From: Antedon mediterranea
Lineage: Eukaryota > Echinodermata > Crinoidea > Comatulida > Antedonidae
Direction of reading: 5' to 3'
DNA: 60,000 bases
Assembly (NCBI RefSeq): GCF_964355755.1
Contig: NC_092676.1
Location: 2,278,288 to 2,338,287 of the forward strand
Of the stretch, positions 7,947 through 19,153 are shown one piece after another. The notes below the pieces were generated by a model that worked only from the letters and a program-made list of their open reading frames with translations, did no database searches and was not told the DNA's origin. The translations under genes were made by a program, and so were the position numbers. The first letter of the stretch is position 1; every line of letters begins with the position of its first letter.

Positions 7947-8143
7947 CTGTATACTGTACGTCCATCCAAGGTCCTTCGAATGGTAACACATGTAGTTTTT
8001 TTTGTTCCATTAGATGTAACTGCATTGATCAGTTCTGTCAGTTCAGACTTGTTAAGTTTTCTTACCAAACTGTTTATTGCTGATGTTTTGAATCTGTCTG
8101 GTCGTCCTTTGCTATAGGAAATTAGATTGTCTACAGCATCCAT
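7947..8143 (-). pseudogene. SMAD4-like MH1 exon fused to GAIN-A, unit 1
   Basis: ATG at 8141-8143; begins MDAVDNLISYSKGRPDRF, the sequence type found in all short units. A 4-bp insertion shifts the frame at TLDGR. Directly after CAG the sequence continues into the 3' part of the GAIN-A exon without an intron, through a 3-bp overlap (TAT). Copies in other short units are intact to GRIQVWGT-stop: 10881-11072, 14430-14621, 21839-22030, 29248-29439, 32178-32369, 35098-35289, 40797-40988 and 43723-43914. Confidence 0.8.
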
Positions 8144-8185
8144 ATTTATATTCTCTCACAATTTACCTGTAGTTTAAACATAAAC

Positions 8186-11114
8186 CGGAAGCGGTTTCAC
8201 AAGCCTTTGGGCCTGTGCTGTAGAAATCAGCCATAGGAGTGTCTGACAGAAGCTCATCACTAAAATTTTGTCTTAAAATTGAAAAAATAACTTCTGGATC
8301 ATTGGTTGATTTGCATCGAAGACCAACCTTTACAATTGATTTTGCTTTTCCTAGGAGGAGGGACAAAATTTCTTCCCCGACCTCTTGTATAGGAAGATAT
8401 TTCTGATATATGATCTTATTTGGTCCTCCCAATCTAAATAGGGTACTTTAGCGGACTCGCCACGAAAGACTGGAGGTTGCCTTATCTCTTGCTTCATTAC
8501 TATTTGTGGTTGTATTAGAGGGGCCGTTATGGTCTAAGTTCTATCTGCTCTTAACCTAATATTATCAACATGGGTTGGTACAGACTGTGGTCCTGGTCTT
8601 ATCATCCCACGACCCCTTCCTCTCCCTCGGGGAGTCGATACAATTGATATGATAATATTATATACAGATTGCAATTATATTAAATATATAAAAAATTAAA
8701 ATATATTAAACTTATCAGATTTAAGTTGTACTTGATGTAACTAGTCAATGGCACGTCCGACGGATGAACTATTAAGCGTAGCTTGGTTGCAGTAGATTAC
8801 TTGAACTTCAGTTGGTGATCTCTTCCTCAAAATCCTGGTCACGGCACCAAAGAATGTAACCGGTTCTTGCTGGTTACACACCAAATTCAGGATTTGAGGT
8901 GACGTTCACGCAATGAATACTCCGAGACGGTTTTGTTGGCTTTCAAATAGTTTTATTCTCACTGCGGATCACGTGATACTTAATTAACCAATAAAATGGC
9001 AAAGATATGGTGTGTTATAAACTTTGATGACGTACGAATTGCTGCTTTTCTTCGTGCAGCTTTTAGGCATACCTAGTACTGGATTGTGATTCTTCCTCGC
9101 CGTCATGCAGTACTTGCTGGTCTACAAAACTTTAGGCTGAGATATCTCAGGAAGTAGACATGGTATCAAGATATTTTTTTTTTAGCATTTTTATAAATCT
9201 TGGATTATGTAGGTTATGTAGTATTTGTGAAAATCTCAATTTTGAAAATTCCGACTTATGTCTGCTTTCCCTTGCATGTGCCACATATCTGAATACGTGA
9301 ATAGCATACTGTATACAAAATGGTGACTTTAGAATACTGTTTGTAATAACAATGCAATTCAAATTGAAAATCATGTTTTGAAGGATTATCTTCATTTATG
9401 GGCAATCTCACAGTAACCTAGGCCGCAAGTGTCTCGCAGGGAAAAGACAATTAAACATCAGTTACGAACACGTTTGTATCAGCCACTATTTAGATTTTAA
9501 TTAAAATTTGTATTGAATTACCACATAACATAATACGTACAACTGGTATTTTGATTTAATAAGGAGTGTCAGTGACAAACCAAGAATAGAAAGGCCACAC
9601 CCAATATACGAAATATAAAAGAGAGCCAATTGATGCTTCTCGGGCAGCTCTGCCGTATCACCATATACATCCTAGAAAACAAAATGCATTTATATTCCTC
9701 TGGTATTTTTTACACATAGCTCTAATTATTCAGATAATGAAAGCACTAACCATAAGTAAAGCAAAGTTTGTGAAATGATTGCATTTACACGTTGTACTTG
9801 TATCATTTGTTGAATCAACCCAGCACCCATTAGTTGACCAACCTCCGATTCCTCCTGAAATTTTGGATTATAAAAGAAAATTGTTAAAATGAACAACTGA
9901 TTCCCATCTACAAAACTACCCCAATTTACTTTAAAAAGGTAAACGTATGGATGCTACAGTAGACACATTTTAGTATTTTATGTAAAAACCTTTACAAAAT
10001 TGCTATTTTATAACATTACCGTTAGCAGTAAAATTCCAGAATACACATTTTTAAAAAAAAAAACAAAACTGTTATAATTCAAAGAAACTTTATTATTAGA
10101 ATAAAAAACTGTCACTATTTTATGCAAGTTTACGTTGTGTTTTATGAATGAAATATAAAAAAGAATGTATACAGTATCTTCAACTAATATGCCTATGGCA
10201 TAAACACAGATTAAAAACTTCAGTCTGTTTGTCTGTGAATAAGAGTTATGGAAATTGGAGATAACGGATCTGTCGGAGCCAAGTCCCCAATTGTAGCCAA
10301 TATAACAAAACTGTTCAATACGTTTGTTTTAATTGGTTCTTCAAATGTTTCGTAATTAGAAAAAGAAAAGCTGGCACTTCTGATCAACAATATTATTATA
10401 CAAAACTACAAGTTACAATACTAGACTATCATTAAATACTTTTTCAATACATAATAATTATTTTGTTATAAATGATTTTAACTTCAATTCATTTTTAAAA
10501 AAAGAAGATGAAAACGTTCTAATTTACGTAAAAGAACTTTGACAGCACTATGCATCAAAGTAAACTGTGTCTGTAAAGAAACAAACTGGCATCTTGGTAT
10601 CGGTCCGATTTGCTCGAACATAGATCTCGGCATAGTAACAGATGTAAAATCACTCACTCAGTAGAACGAATACTGAACGACACGCGATACTTAATTAACC
10701 AATAAAATGGCAAAGATATGGTGTGTTATAAACTTTGATGACGTACGAATTGCTGCTTTTCTTTGTGCAGCTTTTAGGCATACCTAGTACTGGATTGTGA
10801 TTCTTCCTCGCCGTCATGCAGTACTTGCTGATCTACATCTTCTGCCATTTGACTTGCACTTTCCGTCACGTTCCCCATACCTGTATACGTCCATCCAAGG
10901 TCCTTCGAATGGTAACACATGTAGTTTTTTTTGTTCCATTAGATGTAACTGCATTGATCAGTTCTGTCAGTTCAGACTTGTTAAGTTTTCTTACCAAACT
11001 GTTTATTGCTGATGTTTTGAATCTGTCTGGTCGTCCTTTGCTATAGGAAATTAGATTGTCTACAGCATCCATATTTATATTCTCTCACAATGTACCTGTA
11101 GTTTAAACATAAAC
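8186..11114 (-). repeat. Array unit 2 (short)
   Basis: Gag fragment with both the TAG and loss of the start codon (ATG to ATA); tgtaacc kept (8855); PBS 8837-8849; GPS exon 9751-9854; GAIN-B exon 10223-10379 with its donor mutated; SMAD exon 10881-11072. Confidence 0.9.
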
Positions 11115-11279
11115 CGGAAGCGGTTTCACAAGCCTTTGGGCCTGTGCTGTAGAAATCAGCCATAGGAGTGTCTGACAGAAGCTCATCACTAAAATTTTGT
11201 CTTAAAATTGAAAAAATAACTTCTGGATCATTGGTTGATTTGCATCGAAGACCAACCTTTACAATTGATTTTGCTTTTC

Positions 11280-11600
11280 CTAGGAGGAGGGACAAAATTT
11301 CTTCCCCGACCTCTTGTATAGGAAGATATTTCTGATATATGATCTTATTTGGTCCTCCCAATCTAAATAGGGTACTTTAGCGGACTCGCCACGAAAGACT
11401 GGAGGTTGCCTTATCTCTTGCTTCATTACTATTTGTGGTTGTATTAGAGGGGCCGTTATGGTGGAAGTTCTATCTGCTCTTAACCTAATATTATCAACAT
11501 GGGTTGGTACAGACTGTGGTCCTGGTCTTATCATCCCATGACCCCTTCCTCTCCCTCGGGGAGTCGATACAATTGACATGATATTATATATAGATTGCAA
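11280..11600 (-). pseudogene. gag: Gag N-terminal fragment with open leader (array allele)
   Basis: Representative of eight units (also 14829-15149, 19319-19639, 22238-22558, 26728-27048, 29647-29967, 32577-32897, 38276-38596). The RG-rich leader and capsid start are open for about 106 codons because the TAG of other units is TCC here. A 4-nt deletion after 'DQIRSYIR' shifts the frame and ends the ORF. The overlapping frame (11041-11361) carries the rest of the capsid start to CETAS and then reads through 5' SMAD intron. Confidence 0.75.
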
Positions 11601-11635
11601 TTATATTAAATATATAAGAAAATAAAATATATTAA

Positions 11636-12261
11636 AGCCCCATTCCCTACGTTTTTTAGATCTAATTTAAGATCACAAACTATATTTAATGTAAAAATAA
11701 TACTATATGGTCCTATTGCGATAACTTTTTTCGTCTTTAAACGGTTAAAAATGTGAAAAATAAATCGATTTTAATAATTATAGCGGCCCGCTATAAATCC
11801 CAAAATGCATTGCGCGCGGATTGATATTGTTGTTTTTCACCTGTAATTCGCCCACTTTTCGATCGATCGTGAAGCCAAAACAAATGGAAGACTCCTTACT
11901 TTTCAGCGAAAATACCGGGTTTTCCCCAATTTGTATCAACGGAGTCTGGCAAAAATAGAAAGACAATTAATGCAGCAACTATACAACGTCAGGCTAGGTA
12001 TATAGCTAGCGTACGATGTTCGTACGTTACCGATGTTTACCAGCTAGGCCTACAAAACTAAGCCTAGCTAGGCTAGGCCTGAGACCGTCCACGAGAGGTC
12101 GATCGCCGCGAGCTACTTAGGTAGTGCATTGTTTCTCACTTTTTATCATAATTTACCATAAAACGTACATTTAAGACAAGGAATGACATGGTTTAATGTT
12201 TTTAAAGTGATATATATGTATTATTTTCCAAAAAACGTCCAAAATTGCAGGGAAGGGGTCT
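11636..12261. mobile_element. TTAA-target MITE (626 bp)
   Basis: Flanked by TTAA on both sides (11632-11635, 12262-12265). The empty site is seen in all other units as tattaaacttatc. Ends are imperfect inverted repeats: AGCCCCATTCCCT at the left and AGACCCCTTCCCT at the right read inward, each followed within about 20 bases by ACGTTTTTT. There is no coding capacity. TTAA target and G/C-rich ends fit Kolobok or piggyBac-type elements. Insertion length plus one TTAA (630) exactly explains the unit length difference. Confidence 0.85.
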
Positions 12262-15200
12262 TTAAACTTATCAGATTTAAGTTGTACTTGATGTAACTAG
12301 TCAATGGCACGTCCGACGGATGAACTAGTAAGCGTAGCTTGGTTGCAGTAGATTACTTGAACTTCAGTTGGTGATCTCTTCCTCAAAATCCTAGTCACGG
12401 CACCAAAGAAGGTTCTTGCTGGTTACACACCAAATTCAGGATTTGAGGTGACGTTCACGCAATGAATACTCCGAGACGGTTTTGTTGGCTTTCAAATAGT
12501 TTTATTCTCACTGCGGATCACGTGATACTTAATTAACCAATAAAATGGCAAAGATATGGTGTGTTATAAACTTTGATGACGTACGAATTGCTGCTTTTCT
12601 TCGTGCAGCTTTTAGGCATACCTAGTACTGGATTGTGATTCTTCCTCGCCGTCATGCAGTACTTGCTGGTCTACAAAACTTTAGGCTGAGATATCTCAGG
12701 AAGTAGACATGGTATCAAGATATTTTTTTTTTAGCATTTTTATAAATCTTGGATTATGTAGGTTATGTAGTATTTGTGAAAATCTCAATTTTGAAAATTC
12801 CGACTTATGTCTGCTTTCCCTTGCATGTGCCACATATCTGAATACGTGAATAGCATACTGTATACAAAATGGTGACTTTAGAATACTGTTTGTAATAACA
12901 ATGCAATTCAAATTGAAAATCATGTTTTGAAGGATTATCTTCATTTATGGGCAATCTCACAGTAACCTAGGCCGCAAGTGTCTCGCAGGGAAAAGACAAT
13001 TAAACATCAGTTACGAACACGTTTGTATCAGCCACTATTTAGATTTTAATTAAAATTTGTATTGAATTACCACATAACATAATACGTACAACTGGTATTT
13101 TGATTTAATAAGGAGTGTCAGTGACAAACCAAGAATAGAAAGGCCACACCCAATATACGAAATATAAAAGAGAGCCAATTGATGCTTCTCGGGCAGCTCT
13201 GCCGTATCACCATATACATCCTAGAAAACAAAATGCATTTATATTCCTCTGGTATTTTTTACACATAGCTCTAATTATTCAGATAATGAAAGCACTAACC
13301 ATAAGTAAAGCAAAGTTTGTGAAATGATTGCATTTACACGTTGTACTTGTATCATTTGTTGAATCAACCCAGCACCCATTAGTTGACCAACCTCCGATTC
13401 CTCCTGAAATTTTGGATTATAAAAGAAAATTGTTAAAATGAACAACTGATTCCCATCTACAAAACTACCCCAATTTACTTTAAAAAGGTAAACGTATGGA
13501 TGCTACAGTAGACACATTTTAGTATTTTATGTAAAAACCTTTACAAAATTGCTATTTTATAACATTACCGTTAGCAGTAAAATTCCAGAATACACATTTT
13601 TAAACAAAAAAACAAAACTGTTATAATTCAAAGAAACTTTATTATTAGAATAAAAAACTGTCACTATTTTATGCAAGTTTACGTTGTGTTTTATGAATGA
13701 AATATAAAAAAGAATGTATACAGTATCTTCAACTAATATGCCTATGGCATAAACACAGATTAAAAACTTACGTCTGTTTGTCTGTGAATAAGAGTTATGG
13801 AAATTGGAGATAACGGATCTGTCGGAGCCAAGTCCCCAATTGTAGCCAATATAACAAAACTGTTCAATACGTTTGTTTTAATTGGTTCTTCAAATGTTTC
13901 GTAATTAGAAAAAGAAAAGCTGGCACTTCTGATCAACAATATTATTATACAAAACTACAAGTTACAATACTAGACTATCATTAAATACTTTTTCAATACA
14001 TAATAATTATTTTGTTATAAATGATTTTAACTTCAATTCATTTTTAAAAAAAGAAGATGAAAACGTTCTAATTTACGTAAAAGAACTTTGACAGCACTAT
14101 GCATCAAAGTAAACTGTGTCTGTAAAGAAACAAACTGGCATCTTGGTATCGGTCCGATTTGCTCGAACATAGATCTCGGCATAGTAACAGATGTAAAATC
14201 ACTCACTCAGTAGAACGAATACTGAACGACACGTGATACTTAATTAACCAATAAAATGGCAAAGATATGGTGTGTTATAAACTTTGATGACGTACGAATT
14301 GCTGCTTTTCTTTGTGCAGCTTTTAGGCATACCTAGTACTGGATTGTGATTCTTCCTCGCCGTCATGCAGTACTTGCTGATCTACATCTTCTGCCATTTG
14401 ACTTGCACTTTCCGTCACGTTCCCCATACCTGTATACGTCCATCCAAGGTCCTTCGAATGGTAACACATGTAGTTTTTTTTGTTCCATTAGATGTAACTG
14501 CATTGATCAGTTCTGTCAGTTCAGACTTGTTAAGTTTTCTTACCAAACTGTTTATTGCTGATGTTTTGAATCTGTCTGGTCGTCCTTTGCTATAGGAAAT
14601 TAGATTGTCTACAGCATCCATATTTATATTCTCTCACAATGTACCTGTAGTTTAAACATAAACCGGAAGCGGTTTCACAAGCCTTTGGGCCTGTGCTGTA
14701 GAAATCAGCCATAGGAGTGTCTGACAGAAGCTCATCACTAAAATTTTGTCTTAAAATTGAAAAAATAACTTCTGGATCATTGGTTGATTTGCATCGAAGA
14801 CCAACCTTTACAATTGATTTTGCTTTTCCTAGGAGGAGGGACAAAATTTCTTCCCCGACCTCTTGTATAGGAAGATATTTCTGATATATGATCTTATTTG
14901 GTCCTCCCAATCTAAATAGGGTACTTTAGCGGACTCGCCACGAAAGACTGGAGGTTGCCTTATCTCTTGCTTCATTACTATTTGTGGTTGTATTAGAGGG
15001 GCCGTTATGGTGGAAGTTCTATCTGCTCTTAACCTAATATTATCAACATGGGTTGGTACAGACTGTGGTCCTGGTCTTATCATCCCACGACCCCTTCCTC
15101 TCCCTCGGGGAGTCGATACAATTGACATGATATTATATATAGATTGCAATTATATTAAATATATAAGAAAATAAAATATATTAAACTTATCAGATTTAAG

Positions 15201-17262
15201 TTGTACTTGATGTAACTAGTCAATGGCACGTCCGACGGATGAACTAGTAAGCGTAGCTTGGTTGCAGTAGATTACTTGAACTTCAGTTGGTGATCTCTTC
15301 CTCAAAATCCTAGTCACGGCACCAAAGAAGGTTCTTGCTGGTTACACACCAAATTCAGGATTTGAGGTGACGTTCACGCAATGAATACTCTGAGACGGTT
15401 TTGTTGGCTTTCAAATAGTTTTATTCTCACTGCGGATCACGTGATACTTAATTAACCAATAAAATGGCAAAGATATGGTGTGTTATAAACTTTGATGACG
15501 TACGAATTGCTGCTTTTCTTCGTGCAGCTTTTAGGCATACCTAGTACTGGATTGTGATTCTTCCTCGCCGTCATGCAGTACTTGCTGGTCTACAAAACTT
15601 TAGGCTGAGATATCTCAGGAAGTAGACATGGTATCAAGATATTTTTTTTTTAGCATTTTTATAAATCTTGGATTATGTAGGTTATGTAGTATTTGTGAAA
15701 ATCTCAATTTTGAAAATTCCGACTTATGTCTGCTTTCCCTTGCATGTGCCACATATCTGAATACGTGAATAGCATACTGTATACAAAATGGTGACTTTAG
15801 AATACTGTTTGTAATAACAATGCAATTCAAATTGAAAATCATGTTTTGAAGGATTATCTTCATTTATGGGCAATCTCACAGTAACCTAGGCCGCAAGTGT
15901 CTCGCAGGGAAAAGACAATTAAACATCAGTTACGAACACGTTTGTATCAGCCACTATTTAGATTTTAATTAAAATTTGTATTGAATTACCACATAACATA
16001 ATACGTACAACTGGTATTTTGATTTAATAAGGAGTGTCAGTGACAAACCAAGAATAGAAAGGCCACACCCAATATACGAAATATAAAAGAGAGCCAATTG
16101 ATGCTTCTCGGGCAGCTCTGCCGTATCACCATATACATCCTAGAAAACAAAATGCATTTATATTCCTCTGGTATTTTTTACACATAGCTCTAATTATTCA
16201 GATAATGAAAGCACTAACCATAAGTAAAGCAAAGTTTGTGAAATGATTGCATTTACACGTTGTACTTGTATCATTTGTTGAATCAACCCAGCACCCATTA
16301 GTTGACCAACCTCCGATTCCTCCTGAAATTTTGGATTATAAAAGAAAATTGTTAAAATGAACAACTGATTCCCATCTACAAAACTACCCCAATTTACTTT
16401 AAAAAGGTAAACGTATGGATGCTACAGTAGACACATTTTAGTATTTTATGTAAAAACCTTTACAAAATTGCTATTTTATAACATTACCGTTAGCAGTAAA
16501 ATTCCAGAATACACATTTTTAAACAAAAAAACAAAACTGTTATAATTCAAAGAAACTTTATTATTAGAATAAAAAACTGTCACTATTTTATGCAAGTTTA
16601 CGTTGTGTTTTATGAATGAAATATAAAAAAGAATGTATACAGTATCTTCAACTAATATGCCTATGGCATAAACACAGATTAAAAACTTACGTCTGTTTGT
16701 CTGTGAATAAGAGTTATGGAAATTGGAGATAACGGATCTGTCGGAGCCAAGTCCCCAATTGTAGCCAATATAACAAAACTGTTCAATACGTTTGTTTTAA
16801 TTGGTTCTTCAAATGTTTCGTAATTAGAAAAAGAAAAGCTGGCACTTCTGATCAACAATATTATTATACAAAACTACAAGTTACAATACTAGACTATCAT
16901 TAAATACTTTTTCAATACATAATAATTATTTTGTTATAAATGATTTTAACTTCAATTCATTTTTAAAAAAAGAAGATGAAAACGTTCTAATTTACGTAAA
17001 AGAACTTTGACAGCACTATGCATCAAAGTAAACTGTGTCTGTAAAGAAACAAACTGGCATCTTGGTATCGGTCCGATTTGCTCGAACATAGATCTCGGCA
17101 TAGTAACAGATGTAAAATCACTCACTCAGTAGAACGAATACTGAACGAATACTGAACGACACGTGATACTTAATTAACCAATAAAATGGCAAAGATATGG
17201 TGTGTTATAAACTTTGATGACGTACGAATTGCTGCTTTTCTTTGTGCAGCTTTTAGGCATAC

Positions 17263-17503
17263 CTAGTACTAGATTGTGATTCTTCCTCGCCGTCATGCAG
17301 TACTTGCTGGTCTACATCTTCTGCCATTTGACTTGCACTTTCCATCACGTTCCCCATAACCTGTCTGCTAGAATCTTTATAAACAGCAATATTGTTTGCC
17401 AAGTTTTCCATTACCGTAACGACAATCTCGAAGTCATCGGTCGTGAAGTCGCCAGCAGAGGACGTCTTATCCATCAGCATAGTAGAAAGTGGCAATGCAC
17501 TTT
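17263..17503 (-). pseudogene. Adhesion-GPCR exon: GAIN subdomain A
   Basis: A 241-nt exon with a strong acceptor (CTTTTTTTCAG) and donor ACTAG|GTATGC. It encodes ESALPLSTMLMDK, TTDDFEIVVTVMENLANNI and then VMGNVMESASQMAEDVDQ. The amphipathic helix pattern (V-x-V-M-E-N-L-A-x-N) is typical of the helical GAIN subdomain A. Further copies: 24672-24912, 36220-36460 and 44845-45085. In the last two the donor context is CCAG|GTACAG and a few residues differ (QKVLHDGEKES). GAIN exons between this one and GAIN-B are missing. Confidence 0.65.
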
Positions 17504-18109
17504 CTGAAAAAAAGTACAATAATGACCAATACATAACAGGCACACAACTGAAAGTTGTTTGAAAACAATGTTTTAGGATAAAAACTTTCCCGTTGGCGCA
17601 ATATATGCTATGCCACACCCATCGATTAACGTTGATCACCTTTGTACATATTGGCAGCTGCTTCAATATTTCTTTGTCGATACAAATTATCTGGTGTTAT
17701 GAAAGTTAGGCGCGGGATCCATCATCCGATTGTATGTATTTCTGATATATTTCTTATTAATTTAAAAAATATTCATAATATCCATATTATTTTCAATGTG
17801 CACGTTTGACTTCCTGCAGTGACCTCTGTTGACACCAAAGCCTAAAAATTGCGTGTCAAGACGCTTTCGTAAGAGAATTTGGTACGATTTAAATTTGGAA
17901 AACATCTTTAATTTATTTTGAAAGAATTAAATATAGAAATAGATATATTGGTCACAAAAAAAGGAGAAGAAAGTGTGTCTTGATTGAAAAGCAGAGGAAG
18001 AAAACTAAAAGAATGTAAACGATAACGAAATACTGTCTACTGTAGATGTTTTCAGCTAATGACGACATGGACACAATACAAAAACGAGAAGTAAGAAAAT
18101 AATTCTAAA

Positions 18110-18527
18110 AGAATTATAATATAGGTTAATTGATTTATTTTATTTATTTTATTCATTTCGGCAATAAACATAAAATAATAATTACAAAAAAAACATAAAA
18201 ATATATATATATATATGAAAAACAAGACACGAGGCCGAGGAAAGACAAAAGCATTAAACAAACGCTGTCACCGGTAAGGTGTGTCTCTCCAACACATAAA
18301 TAACAAATAACAAGAATATATACAAATATAGTAGACATATCATTTCATTTAAAAATTTAAAAAGTTTCTCTCCGAGATTTAAAATATAGCTTTAGAGATA
18401 ATTTAAAATTAATAAAAGAACCATTAACAAAAACATCACGAATCAGATTGGGTATGGAATTCCAAGTTCTAGTGAATCTGGTCGGGATGCAAAATGATAG
18501 ATGTATATTTAAACATTGGTATTGGTA
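18110..18527 (-). mobile_element. LINE 3' end inside the HRM-GAIN intron
   Basis: Minus strand: a frame ending at 18357 contains RFTRTWNSIPNLI and FINFKLSLKLYFKSR, the W-N-S-x-P and F-K-x-x-L pattern at the C-terminus of CR1-like ORF2. A 3' UTR follows, with AATAAA and an aaataaat-type tail near 18125-18160. It is 5' truncated and lies just after the HRM exon donor. Also at about 25519-25936, 37067-37484 and 45692-46109. Confidence 0.65.
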
Positions 18528-18550
18528 GTACGTCATAGTTGTATTTTTAC

Positions 18551-18861
18551 CATTTTCTTGTTGAAAAGTTGCCTGGGTTGTATGGACATTCAACTTTTGC
18601 TGTGGTTTTTCCTTCAGTTTGTAGCCAAACAAATGTGCCCTGGAGATCTGTCAACGTTTCACCTCGACTTGTCTGCACTGTCTCTTGTCCAGATGTTTCA
18701 TTTAAGAAATGAGTTGTTGAATTCTGAACAAGTGATGTGGTCATTAAAGTTGTTGATGGAGTCGTATTAGTGAGAGTAGTTGACAATGCTGGTTCTGTAG
18801 TTTCTGCCCCAGGATGGGTAGAAGGTGGCTGTGTGTGGTATCATTACTTTCTTCTTCATCA
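18551..18861 (-). pseudogene. Adhesion-GPCR exon: Ser/Thr-rich stalk and HRM start
   Basis: A 311-nt exon; acceptor GCCTACAG, donor AAATG|GTAAAA. It encodes a Thr/Ser-rich mucin-like stretch (TNTTPSTTLMTTS) followed by GTFVWLQTEGKTTAKVECP and YNPGNFSTRK. The W-x-x-T-x-x-G-x-x-x-x-x-x-C-P-Y and T-R-K pattern is that of a hormone-receptor motif (HRM), which lies N-terminal to GAIN in adhesion receptors. Further copies: 25960-26270, 37508-37818 and 46133-46443. The phase does not match the SMAD exon upstream, so a simple SMAD-HRM splice would be out of frame. Confidence 0.7.
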
Positions 18862-18911
18862 CTGTAGGCATTTAAATAGCATAATTAATAAATTATTTAT
18901 AAATTGAATAC

Positions 18912-19111
18912 CTGTATACTGTACGTCCATCCAAGGTCCTTCGAATGGTAACAAATTAATTTTTTTTTTTAGTGCCATTTGAAATAACTGCATTTATCAG
19001 TTCTGTCAGTTCGGAGTTTTCAAGTTTTTTGACCAAACTGTTGATGGCAGAGGTTTTGAATCCGTCTGGTCCTCCTTGGCTATGGCAAATTAGATTGTCT
19101 ACAGCATCCAT
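18912..19111 (-). pseudogene. SMAD4-like MH1 exon, CHSQGG type in a long unit
   Basis: ATG at 19109-19111. It resembles copies A and B at 2.5 and 4.3 kb (CHSQGG, ENSEL) rather than the short-unit type. An expanded poly-T on the plus strand (about 18960) and a changed donor region (the 4-bp insertion seen in unit 1) break the frame. GTATTC donor and intron start remain. Same type at 26321-26520, 37869-38068 and 46494-46693. Confidence 0.75.
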
Positions 19112-19153
19112 ATTTATATTCTCTCACAATGTACCTGTAGTTTAAACATAAAC

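Larger units (their letters stand above)
5205..8185 (-). repeat. Array unit 1 (short type, founder-like)
   Basis: This is the only unit whose Gag continues beyond the truncation point. It is also the only one that keeps the acceptor and 5' part of the 46-nt GAIN/NPKC exon, and the only one with GTAAGT at the GPS donor. It has the Gag TAG but keeps the Gag ATG. Its SMAD exon (7947-8143) has a 4-bp insertion near the donor and is fused to the 3' part of GAIN-A. A 4-bp difference in the TM1 exon creates a stop absent from other units. Confidence 0.9.
11115..14663 (-). repeat. Array unit 3 (short, with MITE)
   Basis: First unit with the Gag TCC allele (open frame 11280-11600; one Arg to His change in the RG leader) and with tgtaacc deleted. 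Its length exceeds 2919 by exactly 630 bp, accounted for by the TTAA-flanked insert at 11636-12261. GPS exon 13300-13403; SMAD exon 14430-14621. Confidence 0.9.
14664..19153 (-). repeat. Array unit 4 (long)
   Basis: 4490 bp. Gag TCC allele, tgtaacc deleted, two copies of the gaacgaatact 11-mer near 17140. Adds the stalk/HRM exon, a LINE-bearing intron and the full GAIN-A exon to a short-unit backbone. GPS exon 16219-16322; SMAD-like exon 18912-19111 of the CHSQGG type. Confidence 0.9.

Noticed and set aside
10797-11046. Plus-strand ORFs of 71-76 codons recurring in short units
   Set aside because: They lie antisense to the SMAD/GAIN exon fusion; their recurrence reflects the array.
11778-11966. 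62-codon minus ORF in the unit 3 insert
   Set aside because: It lies wholly inside a non-coding TTAA MITE and has no recognisable similarity.
18052-18338. Tyr/Ile/Phe-rich minus ORFs that look like a membrane protein
   Set aside because: They fall in AT-rich LINE 3' UTR with ataTATATA and tttattta tracts; hydrophobicity comes from base composition.
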